Positions 42,522 to 51,510 are shown, numbered from the stretch's first letter. The stretch: 64,000 nt of DNA from Paenibacillus periandrae (GCF_022458865.1 NZ_JAJNMU010000022.1:1-64000); one strand, 5' to 3'. Made by a program: numbers and translations. Notes: generated by a model not told the origin, from the sequence alone.

Positions 42522-43235
42522 ATGCTATCCAGATCTGTAACCGCAGGCATAAGTTACGAATACACAGATGAGATATTCAAAAACCCGTCCACTGTCTTGA
42601 TTCATAGCCGTACCGTTGTGGAGAAAAATGATTTTGTATCAACAGGTCTGCTATCTTATGCAGAAGGTGACATTTTGGAAATCGAAATTCCCGAATACAA
42701 GGTATTTGAGCTGGGAGATTCGGTGAAACTGACCGTATATTCCGCGGGAGGTATTTTTACATTCCAATCAACTGTCGTGGCCAAGGATGAAGGCTCGCTT
42801 ATCGTGATTAACCCTCCGCAAAATCGGCAGCGGTTTGTAGAAAAGCGCAGCAATCCCCGGATTGAAGTCAGTGAAAAGGGCACGATCCATAAGCTGACCC
42901 GTCAGGATACGAAAGAAAAGCAAACCTTAAACAAGGCTGTAGGGCTGACCGTTCAAAATATAAGTGTAAGTGGACTTGGATTTACCGTCCGGGATGAGTT
43001 CGATCTTGGGCACGATTCAATCGTAGATGCGGAATTGGATCTCGGCTTTTCATTTCCTTGCGTATGCGAGGTCATCAGACGTGAAAAGATCGAGGGCGGT
43101 TATTACTATGGAGCCCAATACGTGCAGTTGGCTTCAGACAAAGCCATTTCATTACGGGCTTACGTATTGAAAAAACAGGTGGAAGCGCACTTTAGCAAAA
43201 AGAATTTGGAAATGATAAAGCGTACATTCAAGTAA
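42522..43235 (+). CDS. PilZ domain protein (YpfA/MotI-like)
   Basis: 237 residues. The N-terminal flagellar-brake-like (YcgR-N/YpfA) domain (about 15-105) is followed by a PilZ domain (about 108-225). The c-di-GMP ligands are visible as RSNPR in FVEKRSNPRIEV and the NISVSGLGF motif (N-x-S-x2-G). In Bacillus, YpfA (MotI) binds c-di-GMP and acts as a flagellar clutch. It starts at ATG 42522 with GAGGAGTGGGAGACG upstream. It is under a c-di-GMP riboswitch, so the messenger controls both the amount and activity of the protein. Confidence 0.92.
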   Translation: MLSRSVTAGISYEYTDEIFKNPSTVLIHSRTVVEKNDFVSTGLLSYAEGDILEIEIPEYKVFELGDSVKLTVYSAGGIFTFQSTVVAKDEGSLIVINPPQNRQRFVEKRSNPRIEVSEKGTIHKLTRQDTKEKQTLNKAVGLTVQNISVSGLGFTVRDEFDLGHDSIVDAELDLGFSFPCVCEVIRREKIEGGYYYGAQYVQLASDKAISLRAYVLKKQVEAHFSKKNLEMIKRTFK

Positions 43236-43261
43236 ATCAATAACGGCATAGGCTTGTTGCT

Positions 43262-43286
43262 TCCGCCCCTCAGGCGGATTTTTTTG
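43262..43286 (+). terminator. PilZ gene terminator
   Basis: TCCGCC/GGCGGA stem (43262-43278) followed by seven T. Confidence 0.9.
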
Positions 43287-43368
43287 CATAGTGACAATAG
43301 TTCTTGAAATGCGATATAATAAGTTTTTAGGGATACGGAAAACATTTAATTAAGGAGTTGTCCTATAC

Positions 43369-44469
43369 ATGGCTTTAAAAGCTGGAATCGTGGGTCTGCC
43401 GAACGTAGGAAAATCCACTTTATTTAATGCGATAACACAGGCAGGCGCCGAAATGGCGAACTACCCTTTTTGTACAATTGATCCGAATGTCGGTGTGGTA
43501 GAGGTTCCCGATGAGCGTCTGATTAAGCTGACTGAAATTGTCATACCTAAGAGCGTAGTGCCTACAGCTTTTGAATTTGTTGATATTGCCGGTCTGGTTA
43601 AGGGCGCGAGCAAGGGAGAAGGACTTGGCAACAAGTTTCTGGCCCATATCCGCGAGGTGGATGCAATTGTTCACGTAGTGCGCTGTTTTGAGGATGAGAA
43701 CATTACACATGTATCCGGTGGCATTAATCCGGTTAGCGATATTGAGACGATTAATTTGGAGCTTGTATTGGCGGATATCGAATCGGTTGAAAAACGGATC
43801 GAGCGTTCGCGTAAAAATATTAAGGGCGGCGACAAAAAGTATGCGGCTGAGGTCGAATGCCTGGAGCGTGTGAAGGAAGCCTTGTATAACGATCAGCCTG
43901 CACGCAGTGTGGAATTAAGCGCTGAAGAGAAGCTGCTGATTCGTGATCTGCATTTGTTGACAATGAAGCCGATGCTGTATGCAGCCAATGTAAGCGAGGA
44001 TGAAGTGGCAACTGCTGACGATAATCCTTATGTGCAAAAGGTTCGCGATTTTGCCGCGGCAGAAGGTGCGGAAGTGGTGCCGATCAGTGCCAAGGTAGAA
44101 TCGGAAATTGCGGAGCTGGAAGGCGAAGACAAGGCGATGTTCCTGGAAGAGCTTGGTTTGCAGGAATCGGGCTTGAACCGTCTGATTAAAGCCGCTTATC
44201 GACTGCTCGGTTTATATACGTATTTTACAGCTGGCGTACAAGAGGTTCGTGCATGGACGATAGTCGAGGGGACTAAAGCACCGCAAGCGGCGGGTGTGAT
44301 TCATACCGATTTTGAACGCGGCTTTATTCGAGCTGAGGTCGTTGCCTATCAGGATCTGGTCAATGCCGGTTCGATGAATGGTGCCAAGGAAAAAGGCCAA
44401 GTACGTCTGGAAGGAAAAGAATACGTCGTGAAGGACGGAGATGTTATGCATTTCCGCTTCAACGTATAG
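43369..44469 (+). CDS. ychF: redox-regulated ATPase YchF (Obg-like)
   Basis: 366 residues. G-domain motifs: GLPNVGKST (P-loop), DIAGLVKGASKGEGLGN, and a TGS-like C-terminal domain (about 280-366) ending DGDVMHFRFNV. YchF prefers ATP over GTP and binds ribosomes. AAGGAG precedes ATG 43369. It is followed by prfA. Confidence 0.96.
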   Translation: MALKAGIVGLPNVGKSTLFNAITQAGAEMANYPFCTIDPNVGVVEVPDERLIKLTEIVIPKSVVPTAFEFVDIAGLVKGASKGEGLGNKFLAHIREVDAIVHVVRCFEDENITHVSGGINPVSDIETINLELVLADIESVEKRIERSRKNIKGGDKKYAAEVECLERVKEALYNDQPARSVELSAEEKLLIRDLHLLTMKPMLYAANVSEDEVATADDNPYVQKVRDFAAAEGAEVVPISAKVESEIAELEGEDKAMFLEELGLQESGLNRLIKAAYRLLGLYTYFTAGVQEVRAWTIVEGTKAPQAAGVIHTDFERGFIRAEVVAYQDLVNAGSMNGAKEKGQVRLEGKEYVVKDGDVMHFRFNV

Positions 44470-44566
44470 CGAGGCATCGGACGCGGGAACGATGTAAGCA
44501 TAATGGTTGGTCATTTGAACCTATACGGATGATGTGGTCTTAACTAACGGATAAGGAGTGATTGGT

Positions 44567-45640
44567 ATGATTGACAAGTTACAGTCGTTGGCAGGTCGCT
44601 ATGAAAAGCTGAGCGAGCTGCTGTGTGATCCTGACGTAACGAGCGATACAAAGAAGCTGCGCGAATATTCCAAGGAGCAGTCGGATCTGCAGGAAGCCTA
44701 TGACGCTTATATTGAATATAAAGGCGTTGTCGAGCAATATGATGCCGCACGGGCCATGCAGAACGAGAAGCTGGATGAGGACATGCGCGAGCTTGTAAAA
44801 ATGGAGCTGGAGGAGCTTTCGGAGCGTAAGACAGAGCTTGAAGAGCGGATTAATATTCTGATGATGCCCAAGGATCCGAATGATGACAAGAACGTCATTG
44901 TGGAAATCCGCGGCGCGGCTGGCGGAGACGAGGCGGCATTGTTTGCCTCCGATTTGTACCGGATGTATACGAAGTTTGCCGATGTTCAAGGCTGGCGGAC
45001 TGAGGTTATGGATGTCAGCATGAACGATCTGGGTGGCTTTAAGGAAATTATTTTTTCCATTAATGGCAAGGGTGCCTACAGCAAGCTGAAGTATGAGAGC
45101 GGAGCACACCGTGTGCAGCGGATTCCGACGACGGAATCGGGCGGACGGATTCATACATCAACTTCTACTGTAGCAGTAATGCCGGAGATGGAAGAATTCG
45201 ATATTGAAATTCATGACAGTGACATCCGTGTCGATACGTTCTGCTCCAGCGGTGCGGGTGGACAGTCGGTTAATACAACCAAATCAGCAGTTCGTGTGCT
45301 TCACGTTCCGACAGGGATTATGGCTACTTGCCAGGATGGCAAATCGCAAAACTCGAATAAGGAAAAGGCGCTACAGGTGCTGCGTGCACGGATTTTTGAT
45401 AAATTCCAGCAGGAAGAAATGAACAAGTATGCGGGCGACCGGAAAAGCAAGGTCGGCACTGGTGACCGCAGCGAACGAATTCGGACTTATAATTATCCGC
45501 AAAGCCGTGTGACTGATCATCGTATCGGTCTGACGCTGCATCGTCTGGATGCGGTTTTGAATGGAGATATGGATGAGCTGATTTCCACGCTGACGATTGC
45601 TGCGCAATCGGAATTGATGGATCGGGGAGAGCAAGCGTAA
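44567..45640 (+). CDS. prfA: peptide chain release factor 1
   Basis: 357 residues. RF1 recognises UAA/UAG stop codons. The GGQ motif is in SSGAGGQSVNTT, and the stop-codon tripeptide region reads QRIPTTESGGRIHTS. ATG 44567 is 6-7 nt after AAGGAGTG; a GTG at 44558 overlaps that ribosome-binding site. The PrmC methyltransferase that modifies the GGQ glutamine is encoded 4 bp downstream. Confidence 0.96.
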   Translation: MIDKLQSLAGRYEKLSELLCDPDVTSDTKKLREYSKEQSDLQEAYDAYIEYKGVVEQYDAARAMQNEKLDEDMRELVKMELEELSERKTELEERINILMMPKDPNDDKNVIVEIRGAAGGDEAALFASDLYRMYTKFADVQGWRTEVMDVSMNDLGGFKEIIFSINGKGAYSKLKYESGAHRVQRIPTTESGGRIHTSTSTVAVMPEMEEFDIEIHDSDIRVDTFCSSGAGGQSVNTTKSAVRVLHVPTGIMATCQDGKSQNSNKEKALQVLRARIFDKFQQEEMNKYAGDRKSKVGTGDRSERIRTYNYPQSRVTDHRIGLTLHRLDAVLNGDMDELISTLTIAAQSELMDRGEQA

Positions 45641-45644
45641 ACAG

Positions 45645-46679
45645 ATGTCCTTCGAGCATAAGTTGACTATTCGTGAAGCCTATGTGGAGGCTTCTTCTTT
45701 TTTGTTGCAGCATGGGGCGAGTGAGGCTGCCAGCAGTGCAGAGCTGCTGCTGCAGGAGCTGCTCGGGTTAACGCGCAGCGAGATGCTGCTCGGCTGGCAG
45801 GAGCCGTTCCCGCAGGAGCTTGAAGCTCGATGGAGAGAGCTTCTGGCCCGCAGGGCGGCAGGCGAGCCTGTGCAGTATATCATCGGGGAGCAGGAGTTCT
45901 ACGGGCTCCCCTTCACGGTGACGCCAGCGGTGCTGATCCCGCGGCCGGAGACGGAGCTGCTGGTTGAGCAGATCGTGCTGATCGGTAAGCAGCTATGGCC
46001 GGAGATGGCTGTTGGAGTGGAAGTAAGCCGCGTGAAATCCGGAGCTGATCGAGATCCGGCCTCCTTGGATGAGCAGCCTGCTCAAGGCGAGGCTACTGGT
46101 GAAGGCCTAGAGGCGAGGCTGGGGGCTGATACCAAATGTGGAGCAGACAGGCGTCTGCTGGTCGCAGACATTGGTGCCGGGAGCGGGGCGATCGCGGTGA
46201 GCCTCGCTGTGCAGTGCCCGCAGTGGCGCGTCATGAGCTCCGACATATCGCCGGCTGCGCTGGCGGTGGCTCAGGGGAATGCGGAGCGCCATGGGGTTGG
46301 CGAGCAAGTCACCTTCCTTGAAGGTGATTTGCTCGTGCCTTACATCGAGCGCGGCTTGCAGCTCGATGTGGTCGTATCCAATCCACCGTACATACCGGAG
46401 GCGGATGAGGTTGGACTGCAGCCCGAGGTGAGGCTGCATGAGCCGCGATCTGCGCTGTACGGAGGCGCAGATGGGCTTGATCTGTATCGCCGGCTGACGG
46501 CGCAGCTGGCTGAGCTGGAACGGCTGCCTGCACTGGTTGGTCTTGAGGTAGGTATGGGCCAGGCAGACGAGGTGGCGAAATTACTGAGCCAGGCGGGAGA
46601 ATGGGATGAAATGCGGATCATCCCGGACTTGGCAGGAATTGCACGTCATGTGATTGCGATCCGCTATCCCGTGCGATGA
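45645..46679 (+). CDS. prmC: release factor glutamine methyltransferase, with an unusual internal insertion
   Basis: 344 residues against a usual 280-290. The N-terminal helical domain (1-95), the PRPETELLVEQ linker, motif I DIGAGSGAIAVSLA and the substrate motif NPPYIP are intact. The extra length is a low-complexity, Ala/Glu/Gly-rich insertion of about 50 residues (about 120-170) between PRPETE and motif I. The DNA here is GC-richer than its neighbours. It methylates the Gln of the release-factor GGQ loop and is adjacent to prfA, as in Bacillus. Confidence 0.92.
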   Translation: MSFEHKLTIREAYVEASSFLLQHGASEAASSAELLLQELLGLTRSEMLLGWQEPFPQELEARWRELLARRAAGEPVQYIIGEQEFYGLPFTVTPAVLIPRPETELLVEQIVLIGKQLWPEMAVGVEVSRVKSGADRDPASLDEQPAQGEATGEGLEARLGADTKCGADRRLLVADIGAGSGAIAVSLAVQCPQWRVMSSDISPAALAVAQGNAERHGVGEQVTFLEGDLLVPYIERGLQLDVVVSNPPYIPEADEVGLQPEVRLHEPRSALYGGADGLDLYRRLTAQLAELERLPALVGLEVGMGQADEVAKLLSQAGEWDEMRIIPDLAGIARHVIAIRYPVR

Positions 46680-46719
46680 TCGTCTTTACATTTGTTTGGT
46701 CGACGTTAACAACAGAGTG

Positions 46720-46742
46720 AATCTATCTATGAGAGATAGATT
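46720..46742. other. inverted repeat between prmC and spoIIR
   Basis: AATCTATCT/AGATAGATT, a perfect 9-bp inverted repeat. No T tract follows. A second longer inverted repeat CCTCTC/GAGAGG flanks the presumed spoIIR leader. Confidence 0.35.
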
Positions 46743-46841
46743 GCTAGAATCATAGAATGATAGGTTTAACCTCTCTCGTATCGGTGCATACTGTTACTAG
46801 AAAACAAGACGCAGCGAAACGCGAGAGGGAAGGTATCATTC

Positions 46842-47573
46842 ATGAGAAAAACCAACGGTTACCGCCATCATATCTATGTTATATTTGCACTCATCATTCT
46901 GATTTGCAGCTGGGAAGCCAATCTTCAGTCCTCTATCATTTTCGCATCAGGAATAGGTTCTGAGGCAGACCGTGCGAATGGAGCGGGTAGTATTCCTCAG
47001 GAATCGATCCGTCTGCGGATTTTGGCCAATTCCGATTCACCGGCTGACCAATGGATCAAACGCGAGGTGCGTGATGCCATTATCGAGGAAATGCAGCAGT
47101 GGGTTGCTGAGCCCCAGGGCATGGAAGCTGCTCGTGCTGCCGTTCGCGCCCATTTACCAGAGCTGGATCGCATCGTTGGCAAAACATTGAGCCAATATGG
47201 CTTTACCACTCCTTATCAGGTGGAGCTGGGCATTGTGCCTTTTCCTGCCAAAATGTACGGGAGTCAAATTTACCCTGCTGGCGACTATGAAGCGCTTCGT
47301 GTATCGATTGGGGCGGCAGAAGGGCAAAATTGGTGGTGTGTGCTGTTCCCGCCATTATGCTTTGTAGATTCCGAGGTTATTGCCAAACCATCCAAGGAGC
47401 TCGCTGCAGACGTTGGATCACCCGCTGCCAAGGTGGGACAAAAGACATCGACAGACGTAAAATCAGAAGGAAAAAGCAGTCCGTCGGACAAGCTTGTTCA
47501 GGCTCAGACTGAAGCCGTGCAGCCGGAAATTCATTTCTTTCTGTGGGATTTACTGAAGAAGTTATTTGCGTAA
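46842..47573 (+). CDS. spoIIR: stage II sporulation protein R
   Basis: 243 residues. SpoIIR is made in the forespore, secreted, and triggers cleavage of pro-sigma-E in the mother cell. A signal anchor (about 8-30, IYVIFALIILICSW) is followed by the conserved SIRLRILANSDSPADQWIKR and a YPAGDYEALRVSIGAAEGQNWWCVLFPPLCF core. The C-terminus has a linker rich in Lys and Ser. Its place between prmC and tsaC matches Bacillus. A sigma-F promoter was looked for but not clearly seen. Confidence 0.93.
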   Translation: MRKTNGYRHHIYVIFALIILICSWEANLQSSIIFASGIGSEADRANGAGSIPQESIRLRILANSDSPADQWIKREVRDAIIEEMQQWVAEPQGMEAARAAVRAHLPELDRIVGKTLSQYGFTTPYQVELGIVPFPAKMYGSQIYPAGDYEALRVSIGAAEGQNWWCVLFPPLCFVDSEVIAKPSKELAADVGSPAAKVGQKTSTDVKSEGKSSPSDKLVQAQTEAVQPEIHFFLWDLLKKLFA

Positions 47574-47690
47574 GAGATCAACTGCAGGGCAAGTCCCTGA
47601 GACCCAATAGATATCATGACGAATACATGCAGGATTCTTGAACCATGAACCATTAAAGATGGACCCTGCACAGCTGGGAGGCCTATGCGA

Positions 47691-48761
47691 ATGACAAAAT
47701 TATGGAAGGCCGCCATGGACAATCTGGGGCCTGAGGAGCTGGCAGAGTCCGCGCGAATGCTTCGCGAAGGCGGGGTGATCGCGTTCCCTACGGAAACGGT
47801 TTATGGCCTCGGTGCCGATGCCCGGCAGACAGAGGCGGTCAATAAGATTTTCTTGGCAAAAGGACGGCCCTCGGATAATCCGCTTATTGTTCATATTGCA
47901 AATCGGTCTCAAATGGCAGAGCTGGCGGCTCCTCCGGATGAGACTGTTTCGCGTTTGCTGGATCTTTTTTGGCCTGGACCTTTGACGGTCATTCTTCCTA
48001 TCAAACCAGACGTTCTTTCACCGCTGGTCACAGCAGGCTTGTCTACGGTTGGGCTGCGTATGCCGGACCATCCGGTCGCCTTGCAGCTGCTTAAGGCTGC
48101 TGGCTGTCCGGTAGCTGCCCCTAGTGCGAACAGTTCAGGGCGGCCAAGCCCTACAACAGCCGCACATGTGTACGATGATCTGGCCGGTCGCATTGACGGT
48201 ATTGTGGATGGGGGGGCTACAGGCGTTGGTCTGGAATCTACAGTCGTCGAATACACAGCGCCGAACGGGGAGGTGGGAGGCGTGCTTCATATATTGCGGC
48301 CGGGTGGTGTATCGGCTGAGCAATTGATTGCGGCGCTGCCTGGTATCGAGGTGCGCGAAGCCTCTATACTCCAGGATTCATCTTCAGCGCCGCGCGCGCC
48401 TGGGATGAAGTACGCGCACTACGCGCCTCGCGGTGCGATGACCCTTGTTCAGGGCTCCGCTCCTGAACAGGTGCTCGCTCGCCTCCAGCGCGAGCTCGAC
48501 CAAGCCCGCGCACGCGGAGAGCGCACAGGCGTACTCACTTATCGTGAGCACGCCGATGCGCTGCGCGCGGATACCGTTGTCGCCTGCGGAAGTCTAGGCG
48601 ACCTTGAAACCGTCGCGCACGGGCTGTACGCCGCGCTGCGCCAATTCGATGAAGCCGGCGCGGACTTCATCGTAGCCGAAGCCTGCCCCGAAGCGGGTAT
48701 CGGGGCGGCTATCATGAACCGGCTGCGCAAAGCGGCAGCCAACCGCATTATCTACGTGTAG
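47691..48761 (+). CDS. ywlC: threonylcarbamoyl-AMP synthase (Sua5/YwlC type)
   Basis: 356 residues. Makes threonylcarbamoyl-AMP for t6A37 of ANN-decoding tRNAs. The N-terminal YrdC domain (about 10-205) has IAFPTETVYGLGADA and KGRPSDNPLIVHI; the C-terminal Sua5 domain follows the linker APGMKYAHYAPRG. ATG 47691 is 9 nt after GGGAGG; an ATG six bases earlier is too close. The 3' third is GC-rich (48340-48760). Confidence 0.94.
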   Translation: MTKLWKAAMDNLGPEELAESARMLREGGVIAFPTETVYGLGADARQTEAVNKIFLAKGRPSDNPLIVHIANRSQMAELAAPPDETVSRLLDLFWPGPLTVILPIKPDVLSPLVTAGLSTVGLRMPDHPVALQLLKAAGCPVAAPSANSSGRPSPTTAAHVYDDLAGRIDGIVDGGATGVGLESTVVEYTAPNGEVGGVLHILRPGGVSAEQLIAALPGIEVREASILQDSSSAPRAPGMKYAHYAPRGAMTLVQGSAPEQVLARLQRELDQARARGERTGVLTYREHADALRADTVVACGSLGDLETVAHGLYAALRQFDEAGADFIVAEACPEAGIGAAIMNRLRKAAANRIIYV

Positions 48762-48844
48762 CAGTAGCCACTAGTCCCATCCCAGTCATGTTTCTCTACT
48801 TGTCCGCATATGTTGATGAAGAACAGGACAGGGGGGCGACTGAG

Positions 48845-49408
48845 ATGGACTGGGCATCACCACTGATGGTGGGGCAATTCATAACCATACTGGTCATGGC
48901 GGTAGCCTTAGGTCTTGATGCGTTATCGCTGGGTATCGGGATCGGGATGAAGGGCATTCGAAAGTGGGATATTCTCAAGCTGAGCCTGATGATTGCGATA
49001 TTCCATATGGTTATGCCGCTTGCGGGTATGTTTATGGGCAGTTACATGGGATCATTATTAGGTGGAGTAGCGACGATAGCAGGAGGCATTCTGCTTGTAA
49101 TTCTTGGTATACATATGATCTACAACTCCTTGAGGGGAGAAGCGGCCAAATCGGTTGACCATAAAACCTTTCTGGGCATGCTGCTGTTTGCGCTTAGTGT
49201 CAGCATCGATTCATTTTCCGTCGGCGTTTCGCTGGGCATGTTTGCCGGTGACCGTGCGCTGACGGTACTGATGTTCGGTACGGTAGGAGGAATCATGTCC
49301 ATTACCGGTTTGATGCTCGGCCGTAAAGCGGGACGATGGGTCGGGGAGTACGGGGAAGCCGTAGGTGGAGTCATATTGTTGGCATTTGGAGCACGATTTT
49401 TATTATGA
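48845..49408 (+). CDS. mntP: manganese exporter MntP
   Basis: 187 residues with six predicted helices. It carries the family's conserved acidic positions in ALGLDALSLGIGIGMKG and SVSIDSFSVGVSLGMF. It exports Mn(II). ATG 48845 (MDWASPLMVG) follows GGGGGG; the longer open frame from 48788 has no ribosome-binding site. It equals ywlD of Bacillus by position. A yybP-ykoY manganese riboswitch was looked for upstream and not recognised. Confidence 0.93.
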   Translation: MDWASPLMVGQFITILVMAVALGLDALSLGIGIGMKGIRKWDILKLSLMIAIFHMVMPLAGMFMGSYMGSLLGGVATIAGGILLVILGIHMIYNSLRGEAAKSVDHKTFLGMLLFALSVSIDSFSVGVSLGMFAGDRALTVLMFGTVGGIMSITGLMLGRKAGRWVGEYGEAVGGVILLAFGARFLL

Positions 49409-49516
49409 ATCGGAAACTGGACTACAGCTATATATCCATTTTTACGTCGTTTTGAGGTACAATAGGAATAGGGCTCAACAGCCAATCATCATAGAGGAGA
49501 AAGGTGGGGATTTCTA

Positions 49517-50095
49517 ATGAACCGAATATTGTTTGTGTGTACCGGGAATACGTGCCGCAGTCCGATGGCAGAAGGTATGCTTCGCGCGATGCTGAAAGAG
49601 CAGGGGATGAATCACATAGAAGTCCGTTCGGCCGGGACCTCAGCGGGTGATGGCTATCCTGTTTCCAACAATGCGGCAGTTATATTGCGCGAAAAAGATG
49701 CTTTGCAGGCGATTAGCTCTTCCTCATTAACAGGGTCATTGCTGGATTGGGCAGATGTGGTGCTTACCATGACTACGAGTCACAAGCAGCAAGCGATCCA
49801 GCGTTTTCCGGCATTCGTTGACAAAATGCACACACTCAAAGAATTTGTGAGTGAAGATCAATCAGCCAAAGCGCGTATGGACGAGCTGGCGGCGTTGATT
49901 GCCGAGCTGCAGCTTAAGCAGTCTTTATCCCAGCAGGTGACCATGGAGGAACTCGCGCGAGTGAGGCAGTTGGAGCAGTCTTTACCTGACTACGATATTG
50001 CTGACCCGTTCGGCGGATCTTTATCGGTATACAGACAGTGTGCAGCAGAAATCGAGGCATGCCTGCAGCAGTTGATTCGTCTTCTTAAATGCTAA
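49517..50095 (+). CDS. ywlE: low-molecular-weight phosphatase, YwlE-like (protein arginine phosphatase)
   Basis: 192 residues against about 150 for YwlE. The catalytic loop is CTGNTCRSP, with Thr after Asn, the residue that favours phosphoarginine in YwlE. The general-acid motif is in DYDIADPFGG. An additional charged, Leu-rich helical segment of about 40 residues (about 114-157) sits before DPFGG. YwlE reverses McsB arginine phosphorylation. Its position before rpiB matches Bacillus. Confidence 0.9.
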   Translation: MNRILFVCTGNTCRSPMAEGMLRAMLKEQGMNHIEVRSAGTSAGDGYPVSNNAAVILREKDALQAISSSSLTGSLLDWADVVLTMTTSHKQQAIQRFPAFVDKMHTLKEFVSEDQSAKARMDELAALIAELQLKQSLSQQVTMEELARVRQLEQSLPDYDIADPFGGSLSVYRQCAAEIEACLQQLIRLLKC

Positions 50096-50139
50096 GATTT
50101 ATGGAATGAAAAGTTCAAGGGAATAGGTCTTTTTACGGC

Positions 50140-50168
50140 TTTACAGCCTTGAATATTTCCGTTATGAT
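50140..50168 (+). promoter_or_regulatory. rpiB-ywlG-glyA promoter
   Basis: TTTACA (50140-50145), 17 bp, TATGAT (50163-50168), directly upstream of the ZTP riboswitch. Confidence 0.6.
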
Positions 50169-50183
50169 AAGAATAAGAAGCAG

Positions 50184-50255
50184 GACCTGATGTAACTGGC
50201 GACGAGTGGGGCTTACCACAATGGAGCATCGGGGCATACGGCCGGTCGCCTGGGC
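50184..50255 (+). ncRNA. ZTP (pfl) riboswitch
   Basis: The aptamer core is recognisable: TGTAACTGGCGAC near the 5' side, a GTGGGGC..ACCAC hairpin, GGAGCATCGGGGCA, and the hallmark GGTCGCCTGGGCA at the 3' side. ZTP riboswitches sense the folate-stress alarmone ZMP/ZTP and often precede glyA. Here the gene run is rpiB-ywlG-glyA. A terminator starts right at its end, which suits an off-by-default, ligand-on switch. Confidence 0.85.
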
Positions 50256-50302
50256 AAAGAGCATTGCAGTGCTGATAGTGGCACGCAGTATGCTCTTTTT
50301 TC
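50256..50302 (+). terminator. ZTP riboswitch terminator
   Basis: AAAGAGCAT (50256-50264) pairs with ATGCTCTTT (50290-50298), with an inner GTGC/GCAC stem, then a T run. The 5' arm overlaps the 3' end of the aptamer. Confidence 0.85.
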
Positions 50303-50423
50303 GTTTAGGATTTACCATATTTGATTTCATTTTTCTGTACGCATTACGGTATAATGGACAAATTGGATGACAATCAAATTCGTCTACGATAGTGTCCAGA
50401 AAACTTGTCAGGAGGCGCATCAA

Positions 50424-50882
50424 ATGAAATTAGTCATAGGTTCTGATCATGCAGGCGTGCAGTTGAAGGATGGAATTATTAAGCTTGTGCAATCTTTGGG
50501 TCATGAAGTAACAGACGTAGGCTGTCATAGCACGGATTCCGTGGATTATTCGGATTATGCGATCGAGGTTTGCAATAAGGTTGCCGCAGGAACGGCCGAC
50601 AGAGGGATCTTGCTGTGTGGGACGGGAATTGGAATGACGATTGCAGCTAACAAAATCGCCGGCATTCGCTGTGCGCTTGTACACGATTTATTTTCAGCCC
50701 AAATGACCCGTCAGCACAATGATTCCAACGTTCTGGCAATGGGGGAACGTATTGTTGGACCGGGTTTGGCGGAGTCTATTGTGAAGGTTTGGCTCGAAAC
50801 CGAATTTTCCAACGGTGAGCGTCATGTGAATCGCATTCAAAAAGTAATGGAATTGGAAGACAAAGTCACTCCTCAATCGTAA
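50424..50882 (+). CDS. rpiB: ribose-5-phosphate isomerase B
   Basis: 152 residues. Interconverts ribose 5-phosphate and ribulose 5-phosphate. MKLVIGSDHAGVQLK at the start, the active-site Cys in LLCGTGIGMTIAANK and HNDSNVLAMG are present. AGGAGG precedes ATG 50424. First gene after the ZTP riboswitch; corresponds to ywlF. Confidence 0.95.
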   Translation: MKLVIGSDHAGVQLKDGIIKLVQSLGHEVTDVGCHSTDSVDYSDYAIEVCNKVAAGTADRGILLCGTGIGMTIAANKIAGIRCALVHDLFSAQMTRQHNDSNVLAMGERIVGPGLAESIVKVWLETEFSNGERHVNRIQKVMELEDKVTPQS

Positions 50883-50917
50883 TCAGTCGTACAGCTTGAC
50901 GAAGGAGGCAACGGGGT

Positions 50918-51487
50918 ATGGACATTCAGTCACAGGTAGAACAAGTACTGCGTGAGCTGGTACAGGCAGGCAATATCCAGACAGGACAACTGCTTGTCAT
51001 TGGGACGAGTACGAGCGAAGTGTTGGGTCATCACATTGGTACTTCAGGCACAGAAACGGCTGCCCAGCCTATCTTCGCTGCGGTTGAAGCCGTGCGTGCC
51101 GAGGCTGGCTTTTACCCGGTATTTCAATGCTGCGAGCATTTGAATCGGGCGCTTGTACTGGAGCGAGAAGCAATGCTGGCTTATCGGCTAGAGCCTGTGT
51201 CGGCGATACCTGTTCCGCGTGCAGGCGGCTCGATGGCTTCGTATGCCTACAAGCATTTGAAGCAGGCCTGTCTCGTTGAGGCCGTTTCGGCCCATGCGGG
51301 CATTGATATCGGCGGAACGCTGATCGGGATGCATTTGAAACCTGTGGCGATTCCGCTGCGTCCTTCGATTCGGATCATTGGTCATGCCTCGGTTCAGATG
51401 GCCTACACCCGTCCGAAGCTCATTGGTGGCGCTCGGGCTGTATATGTGGTAGAAGAGTATTCTGCTGACAACGGATTTTGTGAATAA
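50918..51487 (+). CDS. ywlG: TIGR01440/UPF0340 family protein (YwlG-like)
   Basis: 189 residues. The family motifs GTSTSEVLGHHIGTSGT, QCCEHLNRALVLER and SAHAGIDIGGTLIGMHL are present. The function is not established. GAAGGAGG precedes ATG 50918. It lies between rpiB and glyA as in Bacillus. Confidence 0.93.
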   Translation: MDIQSQVEQVLRELVQAGNIQTGQLLVIGTSTSEVLGHHIGTSGTETAAQPIFAAVEAVRAEAGFYPVFQCCEHLNRALVLEREAMLAYRLEPVSAIPVPRAGGSMASYAYKHLKQACLVEAVSAHAGIDIGGTLIGMHLKPVAIPLRPSIRIIGHASVQMAYTRPKLIGGARAVYVVEEYSADNGFCE

Positions 51488-51510
51488 ACCCAACTAACTA
51501 TCATGTGGAG

